DNA of 64,000 nucleotides from Vibrio sinensis (GTDB lineage: Bacteria; Pseudomonadota; Gammaproteobacteria; Enterobacterales; Vibrionaceae): the NCBI RefSeq assembly GCF_003605645.1, contig NZ_QVMU01000001.1, positions 744,001 through 808,000 of the forward strand, read 5' to 3'. The position numbers and the translations under genes were made by a program. This document shows, piece by piece, positions 18,631 through 26,317 of this stretch (position 1 is the first letter of the stretch; every line of letters begins with the position of its first letter). Below the pieces are notes generated by a model. It worked only from the letters and a program-made list of their open reading frames with translations, was not told the origin of the DNA and did no database searches.

Positions 18631-19502
18631 AGGCCAGCCTCAACCAGTTGAGCTAATCTCGCTTGGTTTTCTGGCGTTACTTGATTCATTGGGCGACGGC
18701 ATATTTCTGAAGATAGAATCCCTTTTAGCTTAAGAACATACTTCAAACCAGGGATAACACCTGCCGCAACTAACGCGTCAATAACTTGGTTAGCTTCACG
18801 CTGCAATGCTGTTGCTTTAACAACGTCACCCGCTTCAATCGCTGTATTAATATCTAAAATGCGCTGCGCTTGAATATTGTAAGTTGAACCGATACCACCC
18901 TTAGCTCCTGCAACCAAACCAGAAGCTAAAATCTCATCGAAGCCGTTGAAAATGGTTTTTTCTGGGTTCGCTCGAGTTAATTGTTCCATCTGATACAAAT
19001 CTGCTGAAGTCTGTTTCAGCGCGACAACGCCATCAAGATTAATCAACTCATTGATTTGATCACGGCTTAAGCTCATCCCAGAAAATGCAGGGAAGTTATA
19101 AACAATCATTGGCTTACCAGCCGCTTGTACGATATCAGAGTAGTGTTTTTTCAACTGCTCAAAACCGACTGGGTAGTAAAATGGCGTCACTGCAGAGATG
19201 GCGTCATAAGGAAGATTACCCGCGGCTTTTGCTAAGATTTCACTCTTCTTAGTCGAGATATCACCAACATGCGCGATTAAGGTCATGTTTGAACCTGTGG
19301 TTACTTCAGCAGTAGCTTTCAACAACTCAATTCTTTCTTCAGTATTACAAAGAAAGGCTTCTGCCGTTGAACCACCCACATATAGCCCTTTAAGACCCGA
19401 CTCACAGTTGAACTGAACCAACTTTTGTAAGTCTTCGTAATTGATACTCTCATCTTTGTTAAATGGAGTAAGTGTCGCCGCATAAAAACCAGAGAAATCC
19501 AT
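18624..19502 (-). CDS. nanA: N-acetylneuraminate lyase-type aldolase
   Basis: Class I aldolase cleaving a sialic acid to pyruvate plus an aldose, 292 residues. Close to E. coli NanA throughout: LYVGGSTAEAFL (usually GGSTGEAF), SAVTPFYYPVGFE, MIVYNFPAFSG with the catalytic Tyr, VALKQTSADLYQME with the Schiff-base Lys, and GIGSTYNIQ. It is the first gene of the operon and lies just after a NanR-type operator. Whether N-acetylmannosamine or mannose is released cannot be told from these motifs. Confidence 0.92.
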   Translation of the reverse strand: MDFSGFYAATLTPFNKDESINYEDLQKLVQFNCESGLKGLYVGGSTAEAFLCNTEERIELLKATAEVTTGSNMTLIAHVGDISTKKSEILAKAAGNLPYDAISAVTPFYYPVGFEQLKKHYSDIVQAAGKPMIVYNFPAFSGMSLSRDQINELINLDGVVALKQTSADLYQMEQLTRANPEKTIFNGFDEILASGLVAGAKGGIGSTYNIQAQRILDINTAIEAGDVVKATALQREANQVIDALVAAGVIPGLKYVLKLKGILSSEICRRPMNQVTPENQARLAQLVEAGLC

Positions 19503-19534
19503 CGATATATCCTAATTGTTCGTTTTGATGGTTT

Positions 19535-19561
19535 CACTATACCTGTTATACCAGTATAGTG
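19535..19561 (-). promoter_or_regulatory. NanR-type operator upstream of nanA
   Basis: On minus, 19538-19552 read GGTATAACAGGTATA, two direct GGTATA repeats spaced by ACA, the arrangement described for E. coli NanR. They are embedded in a larger palindrome, CACTATAC (19535-19542) with GTATAGTG (19554-19561). The site begins 33 bp before the nanA ATG. It is the only one of this quality seen in the window. Confidence 0.88.
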
Positions 19562-20090
19562 TTAGACAGCGATCACACTTAATGGTCAACAAGTAAACAA
19601 TGCGTGTGAATTTTGATCGCGCTTGCAAATTTTGGTCACAGAAGAAGTGGATCGGTCAAAGTTTTGCAGATCCACTGCGCTGATAATCTGCTGTTTATGT
19701 TTATCCAATGACTCCCGAGTGAAAACTGAGAGCCAAGATCAGTAAGGAAGCGGACATAGCTTGAGTCGTTTGAATAGCTTGTGTCGTTTGATTAGTTTGA
19801 ATAGCTTCGTCGAAATGTGGCTTGCTATAGTCGACCAACTCATAAGCAGATAACGCTTAATTAGCTTCGATCAGAGCCTTAAAAACTAATTTATGTTGGG
19901 TGGTAATTCGCTTAACGCCTTGGCAGGAGAAGCCGCTGACAAATCTCGCGGACTCGACCACAAAAATTGAGATGATAGAAATGAAGGTCACAACCCACAC
20001 GTATGACTAGACCTTAAAAATGTCCAAGTGTGGTTAGCCAGTGATAAGCTTATAGCTTGGCTCTCACTGGCACTAATCTGACGGTTCTGG
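19562..20090. other. 529-bp intergenic region with an 18-bp tandem repeat
   Basis: No gene is supported here. It holds two consecutive 18-bp units at 19756-19773 and 19774-19791 (ATAGCTTG-A/T-GTCGTTTGA) followed by partial copies to about 19811. A stem of GCCAGTGA (20037-20044) with TCACTGGC (20064-20071) lies just downstream of the selO stop on minus and may act as its terminator, although no T run follows. Confidence 0.6.
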
Positions 20091-21794
20091 TTAAGAAGAA
20101 CAACTATAGTGAGAAACACCACCAGCAGCAAAAAACTCAAGTGGCCTTAGCTGATAGTACTTATCATCAGCTTGCTGAGATTGCTCTCCATATGGATTAG
20201 CTAACACCTCTTGAAGCTCTTTAATCAGTGTAAAATCGCCAAGTTCGGCTTGCTCATAAGCCGGCACGATCAACCACTCACGCCATGTATATTTTGGGTT
20301 AATACGTTTCATCTGAAGTGAAATATCTTCTCGGCTTAAACTTGCGTTAAGTGAGCTACGCCAAGCCTTGAGCCACACATCCCACTCTTGTTCAAGCTCT
20401 GGCGGTAATTGCGCGTAAAAACACTCTGAGATATCAGCCACTTTCTCCGGTATGTTTGAAAGCTCACGGAAAAAGATGGTGTAATCGACATGGCTTTTCA
20501 TCATCAACTTCAACCATTGATTAAATAGCTCAGGGGGCAAGCTTTCTACACCAAGTTTATCTGCCCACATGCGGCTGACCTTACTTTGCATCACTGCAGA
20601 GAAACCATCTGCGATGTTCTCAAGTTTTGCCAAGGCTTCAGGGAAAGGTTGCAACAAAGGTTTTAACGCAGAACAAAAACTTTCAAAGTTCTTTTCGGCA
20701 GCTATAGGCTGATTAAAAAAGGCGAAGTGACGACCGCCCCCCGTCCAAGGCTGGAAGAAAGGTTCGAAATATTCGCAAAAGCCAAATGGGCCGTAATCAA
20801 GTGTAAACCCGCCAATCGCACAATTATCACTATTAAAGTTCCCCTGACAATAACCGACACGCAGCCAATTAGTGACCAATGAAGTTAACCTGCCACGAAA
20901 CTCCGATGCCAAAACAAGCAACTGCTCTGCGAAAGGAAGCGAACTATCAACCTGCTCTTTATATTCACGCTCAATAATGTAGCGAGCCAGCATCTCTAAC
21001 TCGGCCATCGCGTTAGAGTGTTCATTTACTCGTGCTCGACGAGCAAACAACTCCAACTGCCCTACCCGCAAAAACGAAGGCGCGACGCGTGTGGTTATTG
21101 CGACTGGATTAGACACCATAATGTCCGGATTCTCCGATTGCGAACCATCGCTGTACCAAGGGCGCTCAACGGTTTCAGATTGCGAAGCAAATAAACTCAG
21201 CGAGCGTGAAGTTGGAACCCCGAGTGCATGCATATGTTCTTGCGCAAGAAACTCTCTTACGCTTGAGCGCAGCACCGCACGACCATCTGCACCTCGGCAA
21301 TACGGCGTTGGCCCACCGCCTTTAAGCTGCATCTCCCAGCGTTTGCCGTTTAATACACCTTCAAAAACAGACATTGCACGACCGTCACCATAACCATTGC
21401 CCGTTTTAAATGGACAGTTGTCGATATACTCATTGCCGAAAATCGAAAGCGCGTATCCTGTTGCCCACCCCATCTTACGCATCGGCTTAGGCACGTTACT
21501 CATATTCCCCGAGAACAACTGAGCAAAGCCTTCACTCTGCGCCAAACTGTCATCTAATCCTAACTCTTGGAAAAATGCACGGCTGTGGCTGACATAGATA
21601 GAGTCTGCGATTGGCGTTGGTTTAACCAGAACATAATGCCCTGAAAAGACCTGTCTTGGGCGGTAATCATCACCGCTTTCCGTTGCATCTGGATCGCAAT
21701 TAAGAGTATCGAGTAAAGAATACTCTGCCACTTTAGCCAAATCAGTGAGGGTAAAAATCGTTGCAGACGCTTCTTTGTCTAGTGAGTTACTCAT
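20091..21794 (-). CDS. selO: Protein adenylyltransferase SelO (YdiU family)
   Basis: Pseudokinase-fold enzyme that transfers AMP to protein Ser/Thr/Tyr, linked to redox stress. Seen: [28 protein letters not shown] (nucleotide-binding loop and active site), [21 protein letters not shown] (catalytic Asp and metal-binding Asn/Asp), and the C-terminal Cys in SHYSCSS, the position of the family selenocysteine/cysteine. At 567 residues it is longer than E. coli YdiU (about 480), mainly through added internal segments. It is the last ordinary chromosomal gene before the integron. Confidence 0.93.
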   Translation of the reverse strand: MSNSLDKEASATIFTLTDLAKVAEYSLLDTLNCDPDATESGDDYRPRQVFSGHYVLVKPTPIADSIYVSHSRAFFQELGLDDSLAQSEGFAQLFSGNMSNVPKPMRKMGWATGYALSIFGNEYIDNCPFKTGNGYGDGRAMSVFEGVLNGKRWEMQLKGGGPTPYCRGADGRAVLRSSVREFLAQEHMHALGVPTSRSLSLFASQSETVERPWYSDGSQSENPDIMVSNPVAITTRVAPSFLRVGQLELFARRARVNEHSNAMAELEMLARYIIEREYKEQVDSSLPFAEQLLVLASEFRGRLTSLVTNWLRVGYCQGNFNSDNCAIGGFTLDYGPFGFCEYFEPFFQPWTGGGRHFAFFNQPIAAEKNFESFCSALKPLLQPFPEALAKLENIADGFSAVMQSKVSRMWADKLGVESLPPELFNQWLKLMMKSHVDYTIFFRELSNIPEKVADISECFYAQLPPELEQEWDVWLKAWRSSLNASLSREDISLQMKRINPKYTWREWLIVPAYEQAELGDFTLIKELQEVLANPYGEQSQQADDKYYQLRPLEFFAAGGVSHYSCSS

Positions 21795-21926
21795 TGTCTC
21801 AATACTCCATTTGTTTGTTCTAGCTCAATATACTCAAGTAACCTCTAGGTGCTTGGTTCAGCGAGAATTGTTTGGTTTGAAGATAAGGCAACGATTTGAA
21901 GATCTAGTGGATCTAAATCAAAAATC

Positions 21927-22006
21927 GTTAACGCAGTATGCGAACAACAAAAGACAGCAACAGGATGCTAATGTCTATTGCCGGGCAGAAAGCTCATATG
22001 TGTTAG
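21927..22006 (-). repeat. Atypical attC closing the array
   Basis: On minus it starts TAACACATATGAGC beside the VOC gene stop and ends near GCATACTGCGTTAA, and the two ends can pair imperfectly. It is shorter than the other sites and of another family. Its first 14 bases recur at 57819-57832 inside the island. Confidence 0.5.
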
Positions 22007-22389
22007 GCGCTTTGCTCAAGTTTCCATGGGGGATTAAGCCGATTCTCACCAGCCCAATATAGCTTTATTTTATTACCTGACGGGTCACTTAAACTAGCTT
22101 CACGCCAAAGGTATGGTTGATCTGTAGGTTCATGATCAAAGCTAATGCCTTTAGACTTTAGCTCGGCAACTATTTCATCAAGATTTTGATGCTCAAAATA
22201 AATAACACCTCGACTATCCAACCCCTCTTTATCAGGATCAAGATAAATTGAGAACGACGCATCTCCATCCGGAAACGCAAATCGTGCATAATGTTCATCG
22301 GCAACTATATGTATCAGTCCCAGCTTCTTGTAAAACTCCACAGCCAAATTAATATCGCTTACCGCTAGAGTCACTTGATTCAAATTCAT
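22003..22389 (-). CDS. VOC-superfamily (glyoxalase/bleomycin-resistance-like) cassette protein
   Basis: A 128-residue protein with the paired beta-alpha-beta-beta-beta modules of the vicinal oxygen chelate superfamily. Seen: the opening LNQVTLAVSDINLAVEFYKKLGL, FSIYLDP, VIYFEHQNLDEIVAELKSKGI, and SLSDPSGNKIKLYW near the end. Members bind metals and act as glyoxalases, dioxygenases or drug-binding proteins; the substrate here is unknown. It is the last cassette of the array and its TAA stop lies within the closing attC. Confidence 0.85.
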   Translation of the reverse strand: MNLNQVTLAVSDINLAVEFYKKLGLIHIVADEHYARFAFPDGDASFSIYLDPDKEGLDSRGVIYFEHQNLDEIVAELKSKGISFDHEPTDQPYLWREASLSDPSGNKIKLYWAGENRLNPPWKLEQSA

Positions 22390-22417
22390 GTACTTTCCTT
22401 TGTCGAATATCCATTTC

Positions 22418-22524
22418 GTCTAACGCCGCAATAAGTGGTGAGTAGCGCTACTACCTTAATCTCTTAAACCGACGCATAGTACAAATGCCACGCGTGCCGA
22501 ATCACTCTAAATTGTTTGTTAGAA
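22418..22524 (-). repeat. attC site
   Basis: VCR-like site bounded by GTCTAAC (left) and GTTAGAAC (right) on plus, with the inner pair GAGTAGCGC and GCGTGCCGA-like arms. It belongs to the VOC-like cassette at 22529. Confidence 0.88.
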
Positions 22525-22528
22525 CAAT

Positions 22529-22852
22529 TTACTTAGGCGTGTAATTCGCTTGTGACCAAATTTCATTGATTTCATCGGCTTGCTGTTCAGCACTGAATCG
22601 TTCCCAGACAATACCATTTACATCTTTTTCTTCACTAAAATCTTTAGCTGATGCATCTTCCCACCCTAAGTGCCTTAATTCACCAGGCTGGCACGTAGAG
22701 TCTTGTCGAATAGAAAAGTTCAGTGATTCAGTTCTCCATAAAGCATATTCATTTGCGACAAAAGAGCATGGTTCAGCCCCTAAGCGTTTACTGTAGTCTT
22801 TGATAGATTTTTCGATTGAATCTGTAGCAATAGCTATATGTAATTTATTCAT
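22529..22852 (-). CDS. Glyoxalase-like (VOC) small cassette protein
   Basis: A 107-residue protein starting NKLHIAIATDSIEKSIKDYSKRLG, which resembles the first half of a VOC domain, followed by LWRTESLNFSIRQD. The C-terminal half is not recognisable. It may be a short VOC relative of the neighbouring cassette product. Function is unknown. The gene stands alone in its cassette with an attC at each side. Confidence 0.65.
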   Translation of the reverse strand: MNKLHIAIATDSIEKSIKDYSKRLGAEPCSFVANEYALWRTESLNFSIRQDSTCQPGELRHLGWEDASAKDFSEEKDVNGIVWERFSAEQQADEINEIWSQANYTPK

Positions 22853-22868
22853 AGATCTTCCTTGATTG

Positions 22869-22998
22869 TTCTAACGCCGTGTTAAGTGGTGAGCGGCGCT
22901 ACCACCAAAACTCACGACATTGTGCCATAAACACATATGCAAAACTTTGAACTGAAACCGCCGAGCGTTGCGTACCCGTCTTAAACACCTTGTTATAC
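22869..22998 (-). repeat. attC site
   Basis: VCR-like, bounded by TTCTAAC and GTTATACC on plus. Inner arms GGTGAGCGGCG and CGAGCGTTGC pair partly. It follows the relBE-type cassette region on one side and the VOC-like gene promoter on the other. Confidence 0.88.
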
Positions 22999-23052
22999 CG
23001 CTTGTTTGCAACCAAAATGACCACATTAAAGACCACTTTAAGGAGCTTTTAA

Positions 23053-23301
23053 ATGACCTCTAAAATATTAGCTGATGTTGCTGCAAGTATTACTGAGTTT
23101 AAAGCGAACCCAATGAAGGTTGCTTCAAGCGCTTATGGTGATCCTGTCGCCGTACTAAACCGAAATGAACCTGTATTTTACTGTGTACCTGCTGCTGCAT
23201 ACGAAATGATGATGGACAAACTTGAAGATATTGAGCTACTTGCTTTAGCTAAAGAGCGAGAATCTGAAGCAAGCATTTCGGTGAGTATCGATGACTTATA
23301 A
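23053..23301 (+). CDS. Antitoxin, Phd/YefM-RelB-like
   Basis: An 82-residue protein with ADVAASITEFKANPMKVASSAYGDPVAVLNRNEPVFYCVPAAAYEMMM, the pattern of Phd/YefM-type antitoxins (N-terminal DNA-binding fold, C-terminal toxin-neutralising helix). AGGAG lies 6 bases before the ATG at 23053. It overlaps the RelE-like toxin gene by 11 bp, giving translational coupling. The pair is on plus, opposite to the cassette direction, so it must use its own promoter in 22999-23050, as toxin-antitoxin cassettes usually do. Confidence 0.9.
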   Translation: MTSKILADVAASITEFKANPMKVASSAYGDPVAVLNRNEPVFYCVPAAAYEMMMDKLEDIELLALAKERESEASISVSIDDL

Positions 23302-23563
23302 TCTTGAATTTAAAAGTAGCGCACTTAAAGAGTGGAAAAAACTCGGCGCTACTTTGCAACAGCAATTTAAGAAGAAACTGATTGAGCGCTTAGCTAATCC
23401 ACACGTTCCGGCTTCCAAATTATCCGGCGCAAACAACATGTATAAGATCAAATTACGCCAATCTGGCTATCGCTTAGTATACAAAGTGCAAGACGATATA
23501 GTTATTGTTACCGTTTTAGCCGTAGGCAGCGCGAACGTAGCGATGTGTACAGAAAAGCGATGA
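23291..23563 (+). CDS. RelE-family mRNA interferase toxin
   Basis: A 90-residue toxin with YNLEFKSSALKEWKKLG, FKKKLIERLANPHVPASKLSGANNMYKIKLRQSGYRLVYKV and VTVLAVG, the standard RelE order including basic residues and the late Arg-Tyr. RelE toxins cut mRNA in the ribosomal A site. The preceding gene encodes the matching antitoxin. Such pairs stabilise large integron arrays against cassette loss. Confidence 0.93.
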   Translation: MTYNLEFKSSALKEWKKLGATLQQQFKKKLIERLANPHVPASKLSGANNMYKIKLRQSGYRLVYKVQDDIVIVTVLAVGSANVAMCTEKR

Positions 23564-23586
23564 CAAGGCTCAACGACTGATTGCGG

Positions 23587-23714
23587 TATAATACCTGCAT
23601 TAAGTGGTGAGCAACGCCACCACCGAACCTAAAACCTTGCCACCTTAAACACTAAAGCTGACCCAAACTGAAAATGCCGAGCATTGGGAATCTGTCTTAA
23701 ACGCTTTGTTATAA
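23587..23714 (-). repeat. attC site with altered R' core
   Basis: Full-length VCR-like site ending GTTATAAC on the right. The left core reads TATAATACC where the other sites have TATAACGCC or similar, so the conserved AAC is broken. Recombination at this end may be impaired. Confidence 0.85.
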
Positions 23715-23721
23715 CACAGTT

Positions 23722-24009
23722 TTACACGTCATCTTCCGATAAAATTTGACGACAATTACGAACTGTTAGTATGCGAATTTCGTGACTTAAACTGTAGATA
23801 ATACGATAGTGACCAAAGATGATTTCACGATAATTTGTATGGGGTATTTCAGAAACAAACCGCCCCATTTCAGGCATACTTACAAGAAGTTCAGTTTTAT
23901 CAAAAACTTCGTTTACCCACTTCTCTGCCGCAGGTGGATTATCCAAAGAAATAAACTCCGCTGCATCACCTAGTTTCTGAAGTGCTAATGGAGACCAGAC
24001 AACTTTCAT
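23722..24009 (-). CDS. ParE-family toxin
   Basis: A 95-residue RelE/ParE-superfamily toxin: VVWSPLALQKLGDAAEFISLDNPPAAEKWVNEVF, MPEMGRFVSEIP, YREIIFGHYRIIYSL and ILTVRNCRQ. The order and the YREI...YRIIY block are typical of ParE-like toxins, which target gyrase in studied members. It overlaps its antitoxin gene by 4 bp and follows it in the same cassette. Confidence 0.92.
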   Translation of the reverse strand: MKVVWSPLALQKLGDAAEFISLDNPPAAEKWVNEVFDKTELLVSMPEMGRFVSEIPHTNYREIIFGHYRIIYSLSHEIRILTVRNCRQILSEDDV

Positions 24010-24287
24010 TTCTTAATGCGCCCAAGTACTTGAGCACGCGCATCATCATTGGAAACACCGAGACCAGAAGCTAACTGAGCTTCTGCTGTGCGCATTTCTT
24101 CCAGTAATTCGATTTTCTCTTGCATTGCTTCATACTCAGCAACATCGAGAACAACAGCAACGCCTTTGCCACGTTGCGTAATAACCAATGGACGACGAGT
24201 CTCATTGATTTGTTTGATGTATGAAGCTACACCGGCACGAAACTCAGACAAAGGCTGAATATCTTGATCGAAATGAATACGACTCAT
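24006..24287 (-). CDS. Phd/YefM-type antitoxin
   Basis: A 93-residue antitoxin with QPLSEFRAGVASYIKQINETRRPLVITQRGKGVAVVLDVAEYEAMQEKIELLEE, the canonical Phd/YefM fold, followed by a charged C-terminal tail. It precedes its ParE-like toxin. The cassette is bounded by attC sites at 23587-23714 and 24365-24485. Confidence 0.93.
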   Translation of the reverse strand: MSRIHFDQDIQPLSEFRAGVASYIKQINETRRPLVITQRGKGVAVVLDVAEYEAMQEKIELLEEMRTAEAQLASGLGVSNDDARAQVLGRIKK

Positions 24288-24364
24288 ATTGAACTCCCAT
24301 TAGTACGGAATAACGTACAAATAATAGTTCAACTAATCCTTTTGAGCAAGAAGTTGATTCTGTG

Positions 24365-24485
24365 TTATAACGCCGCGTTAAGTAGTGAGCAACGCCAACC
24401 ACCTTGCCTAAACCATTGTGACATAAACACTTAAAATGAAGAAAGACGAGAATGACGAGCGTTGGGAACCGTCTTAAACGCTTGT
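24365..24485 (-). repeat. attC site interrupted by an IS110-family element
   Basis: It starts TTATAACGCC and runs normally to TCTTAAACGCTTG, where the expected core TTAT is missing. The core reappears after the element, at 25669 (GTTATGTA). The element thus inserted at the R'' box end of this site. Confidence 0.88.
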
Positions 24486-24516
24486 ATGGATAATAACCAC
24501 TCAAATCGGGTAAGGT

Positions 24517-24657
24517 GAGACCCAGACTTTAGCTGCAACTAAAGTTCTTCTATCTGGTAGTTCGATTAAATGTTGGCTCCTCAATTGAGAGACCGATAAC
24601 AAGTACGAACGCCTGATAGAACTCCAAGCACCACACTCGAATAGTCTTCTGGGTCTC
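24517..24657 (+). ncRNA. Putative bridge RNA of the IS110 element
   Basis: GAGACCCAGA (24517-24526) and TCTGGGTCTC (24648-24657) are perfectly complementary and would close the RNA. Inside is a 7-bp hairpin, ACTTTAG/CTAAAGT (24526-24545). A long stem follows, from about TATCTGG..GTTCG (24551-24564) paired with CGAAC.CC.GATA (24606-24618). The loop of that stem carries TTAAATG (24566-24572) on its 5' side and ATAACAAG (24596-24603) on its 3' side, with a small CTCAATTGAG hairpin between. The first equals, and the second complements, attC core sequence. IS110 recombinases use such a structured RNA from the non-coding end to choose target and donor. Confidence 0.75.
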
Positions 24658-24690
24658 GAGCCCGCATTTGCAAGCAAGAGTTAGCTTATT

Positions 24691-25647
24691 ATGAATACAA
24701 ACACACTTCAAAATATTAATGTCGGTGTTGATACTGGCAAGTCACAATTAGACATTTACATCCACCCGCTCGATATTTACTTCACGGTTCCAAACACTGA
24801 GAAAGGCATCATCGAGGCAATAAAAACCATTCAAAAACATCGACCTCAACGAGTCGTTATCGAAGCGACTGGTCGACTAGAAATGCCATTTATTCTAGCC
24901 TGTGACAAAGCCAATTTGCCTTATGTTATCGCCAACCCTTTGCATGTAAAAAGGTTCGCTGGCGCTATAGGTCAAAGAGCTAAGAACGACCGATTAGACG
25001 CGGCGCTTATTGCACACTATGCCGAAGCCATTCAACCGAAACTCACTCAGTTAAAAAGCGAAAACATACGCTTAATGAGTGACTTAGTAACTAGGCGCAA
25101 TCAATTACTCTCGATGCAGACCATGGAGAAAAACAGAATACAAGTTCTACCCCAATCTCTTGCTTCTTCTATAAAACCGATCTTAACTGCACTCAAAAAC
25201 CAGATAACCAAAATAGAAGAAAAGATAACAAAACTCATCGATACCTGCCCTGAGTACCAAACCAAAAATGAGCTACTACAAAGCATGCCTGGAGTGGGAA
25301 AAATAGTCGCCGCTTCTATCATCAGTAACGTACCTGAACTCGGTTATATCACCAATAAACAAGCGTCTTCTCTCATTGGCGTTGCTCCAATAACAAGAGA
25401 AAGTGGTCGCCTCAAAGGTAAGCGAATGATCCAAGGCGGACGAGCTCAAGTGAGAACCGTTTTATACATGGCGATGATGTCGGCTATCCAGTGTAATCCC
25501 ATTTTTAAAGCCACATATGAACGATTACTGGCGGTAGGAAAACCTAAAAAAGTGGCTATCGTTGCCTGCATGAGAAAGATGGTTGTGATACTAAATTCAA
25601 TGCTAAGAGACGGTGTAATGTGGGATAAAGATAGCGCCAAAAATTAA
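24691..25647 (+). CDS. IS110-family DEDD transposase/recombinase
   Basis: A 318-residue recombinase. The N-terminal RuvC-like domain shows VGVDTGKSQLDIYI, VVIEATGRLE and RAKNDRLDAALIAHYA (the D-E-D-D set). The C-terminal Tnp_20 domain shows LLQSMPGVGKIVAASIIS, SLIGVAPITRESGRLKGKRMIQGGRAQVR with the candidate catalytic Ser. It is intact, so the element may be active. It acts with the bridge RNA encoded directly upstream. Confidence 0.95.
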   Translation: MNTNTLQNINVGVDTGKSQLDIYIHPLDIYFTVPNTEKGIIEAIKTIQKHRPQRVVIEATGRLEMPFILACDKANLPYVIANPLHVKRFAGAIGQRAKNDRLDAALIAHYAEAIQPKLTQLKSENIRLMSDLVTRRNQLLSMQTMEKNRIQVLPQSLASSIKPILTALKNQITKIEEKITKLIDTCPEYQTKNELLQSMPGVGKIVAASIISNVPELGYITNKQASSLIGVAPITRESGRLKGKRMIQGGRAQVRTVLYMAMMSAIQCNPIFKATYERLLAVGKPKKVAIVACMRKMVVILNSMLRDGVMWDKDSAKN

Positions 25648-25669
25648 CTATTGACGCCATAGTCTCTTG

Positions 25670-26173
25670 TTATGTAGCATTTTTCCACTGCTCTACAGTA
25701 GCATTTGCTCGAGCCATAACTTCTTCAGTTGCGATACCTGCTGCATGTGTTAATTCCCACAATCTATCGACGATATCATCCTGAATTTCAACGGATAAAT
25801 CAGTAAACTCAACAGTACGACTTATAAAAAAATCACGATCAATTTGAGAATATAGGCAGTTTCCTGTTTCTCGCATCGAGTTATGAACAATCCATTTTCT
25901 TATTTCGTTGTAGCTTCGAAGCTTTTCTATGAACTCTGACGTGACAATGGGCGTGCCATCAAGCAAACCTATAAGCTGCCCTAATGTTTTTTTACCATAT
26001 TGTTTGGTTTTTAAATCTGCATTTTTGCCGGATATGCCATTAATGTTTAGGTGAATAGAACCAATAACATACAACATGATCAACTCTTCCTCGACATGTT
26101 GAAGATGCCATATTGCTTCTCCAGTTTTCTGGTAGAAGTAGCTCAACTCTTGGGGAGCCATCTCTCTTCCCAT
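25670..26173 (-). CDS. Cassette protein with HEPN-like motif
   Basis: A 167-residue all-helical-looking protein of unknown function. Residues about 92-97 read RKWIVH within YNEIRKWIVHNSMRE, an R-x4-H motif in the context common to HEPN domains, many of which are RNases in toxin or defence systems. That assignment is tentative. The stop codon TAA at 25670-25672 is formed by the attC R'' box, and the IS110 element lies immediately downstream. The cassette's own start side faces the attC at 26192. Confidence 0.6.
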   Translation of the reverse strand: MGREMAPQELSYFYQKTGEAIWHLQHVEEELIMLYVIGSIHLNINGISGKNADLKTKQYGKKTLGQLIGLLDGTPIVTSEFIEKLRSYNEIRKWIVHNSMRETGNCLYSQIDRDFFISRTVEFTDLSVEIQDDIVDRLWELTHAAGIATEEVMARANATVEQWKNAT

Positions 26174-26191
26174 CTAATTACTCCATTTGCT

Positions 26192-26317
26192 ACATAACGC
26201 CCTGTTAAGGTGTGAGCAACGCAATACCGAAGCCCCTGCATACCACCTTAAACACTAAACGCAACGCATAGCAAAAATGCCACGCGTTGCGAATCACTCT
26301 TAAACAGATTGTTATGC
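26192..26317 (-). repeat. attC site
   Basis: Bounded by ACATAACGCC and GTTATGCC on plus, with TGTGAGCAACGC pairing to CACGCGTTGC. It is nearly identical to the sites at 30953-31079 and 31411, forming one subfamily of this array. Confidence 0.92.

Larger units (their letters stand above)
24481..25670 (+). mobile_element. IS110-family insertion sequence inserted in an attC
   Basis: About 1.19 kb, bounded by CTTGT at 24481-24485 and again at 25666-25670. Just inside the ends are TATGGATAATA (left) and the inverse of TATGGCGTCAATA (right), weak subterminal inverted repeats. The element has one transposase gene, about 200 bp of leader and only about 20 bp after the gene. A long 5' non-coding end is the layout of the IS110 group proper; IS1111-group elements carry it at the 3' end. 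Confidence 0.88.

Noticed and set aside
24481..25670. Element as a member of the IS1111 group, several of which also insert in attC
   Set aside because: IS1111-group elements have the long non-coding segment after the transposase. Here it is before it, as in the IS110 group, although faint subterminal repeats keep a small doubt.
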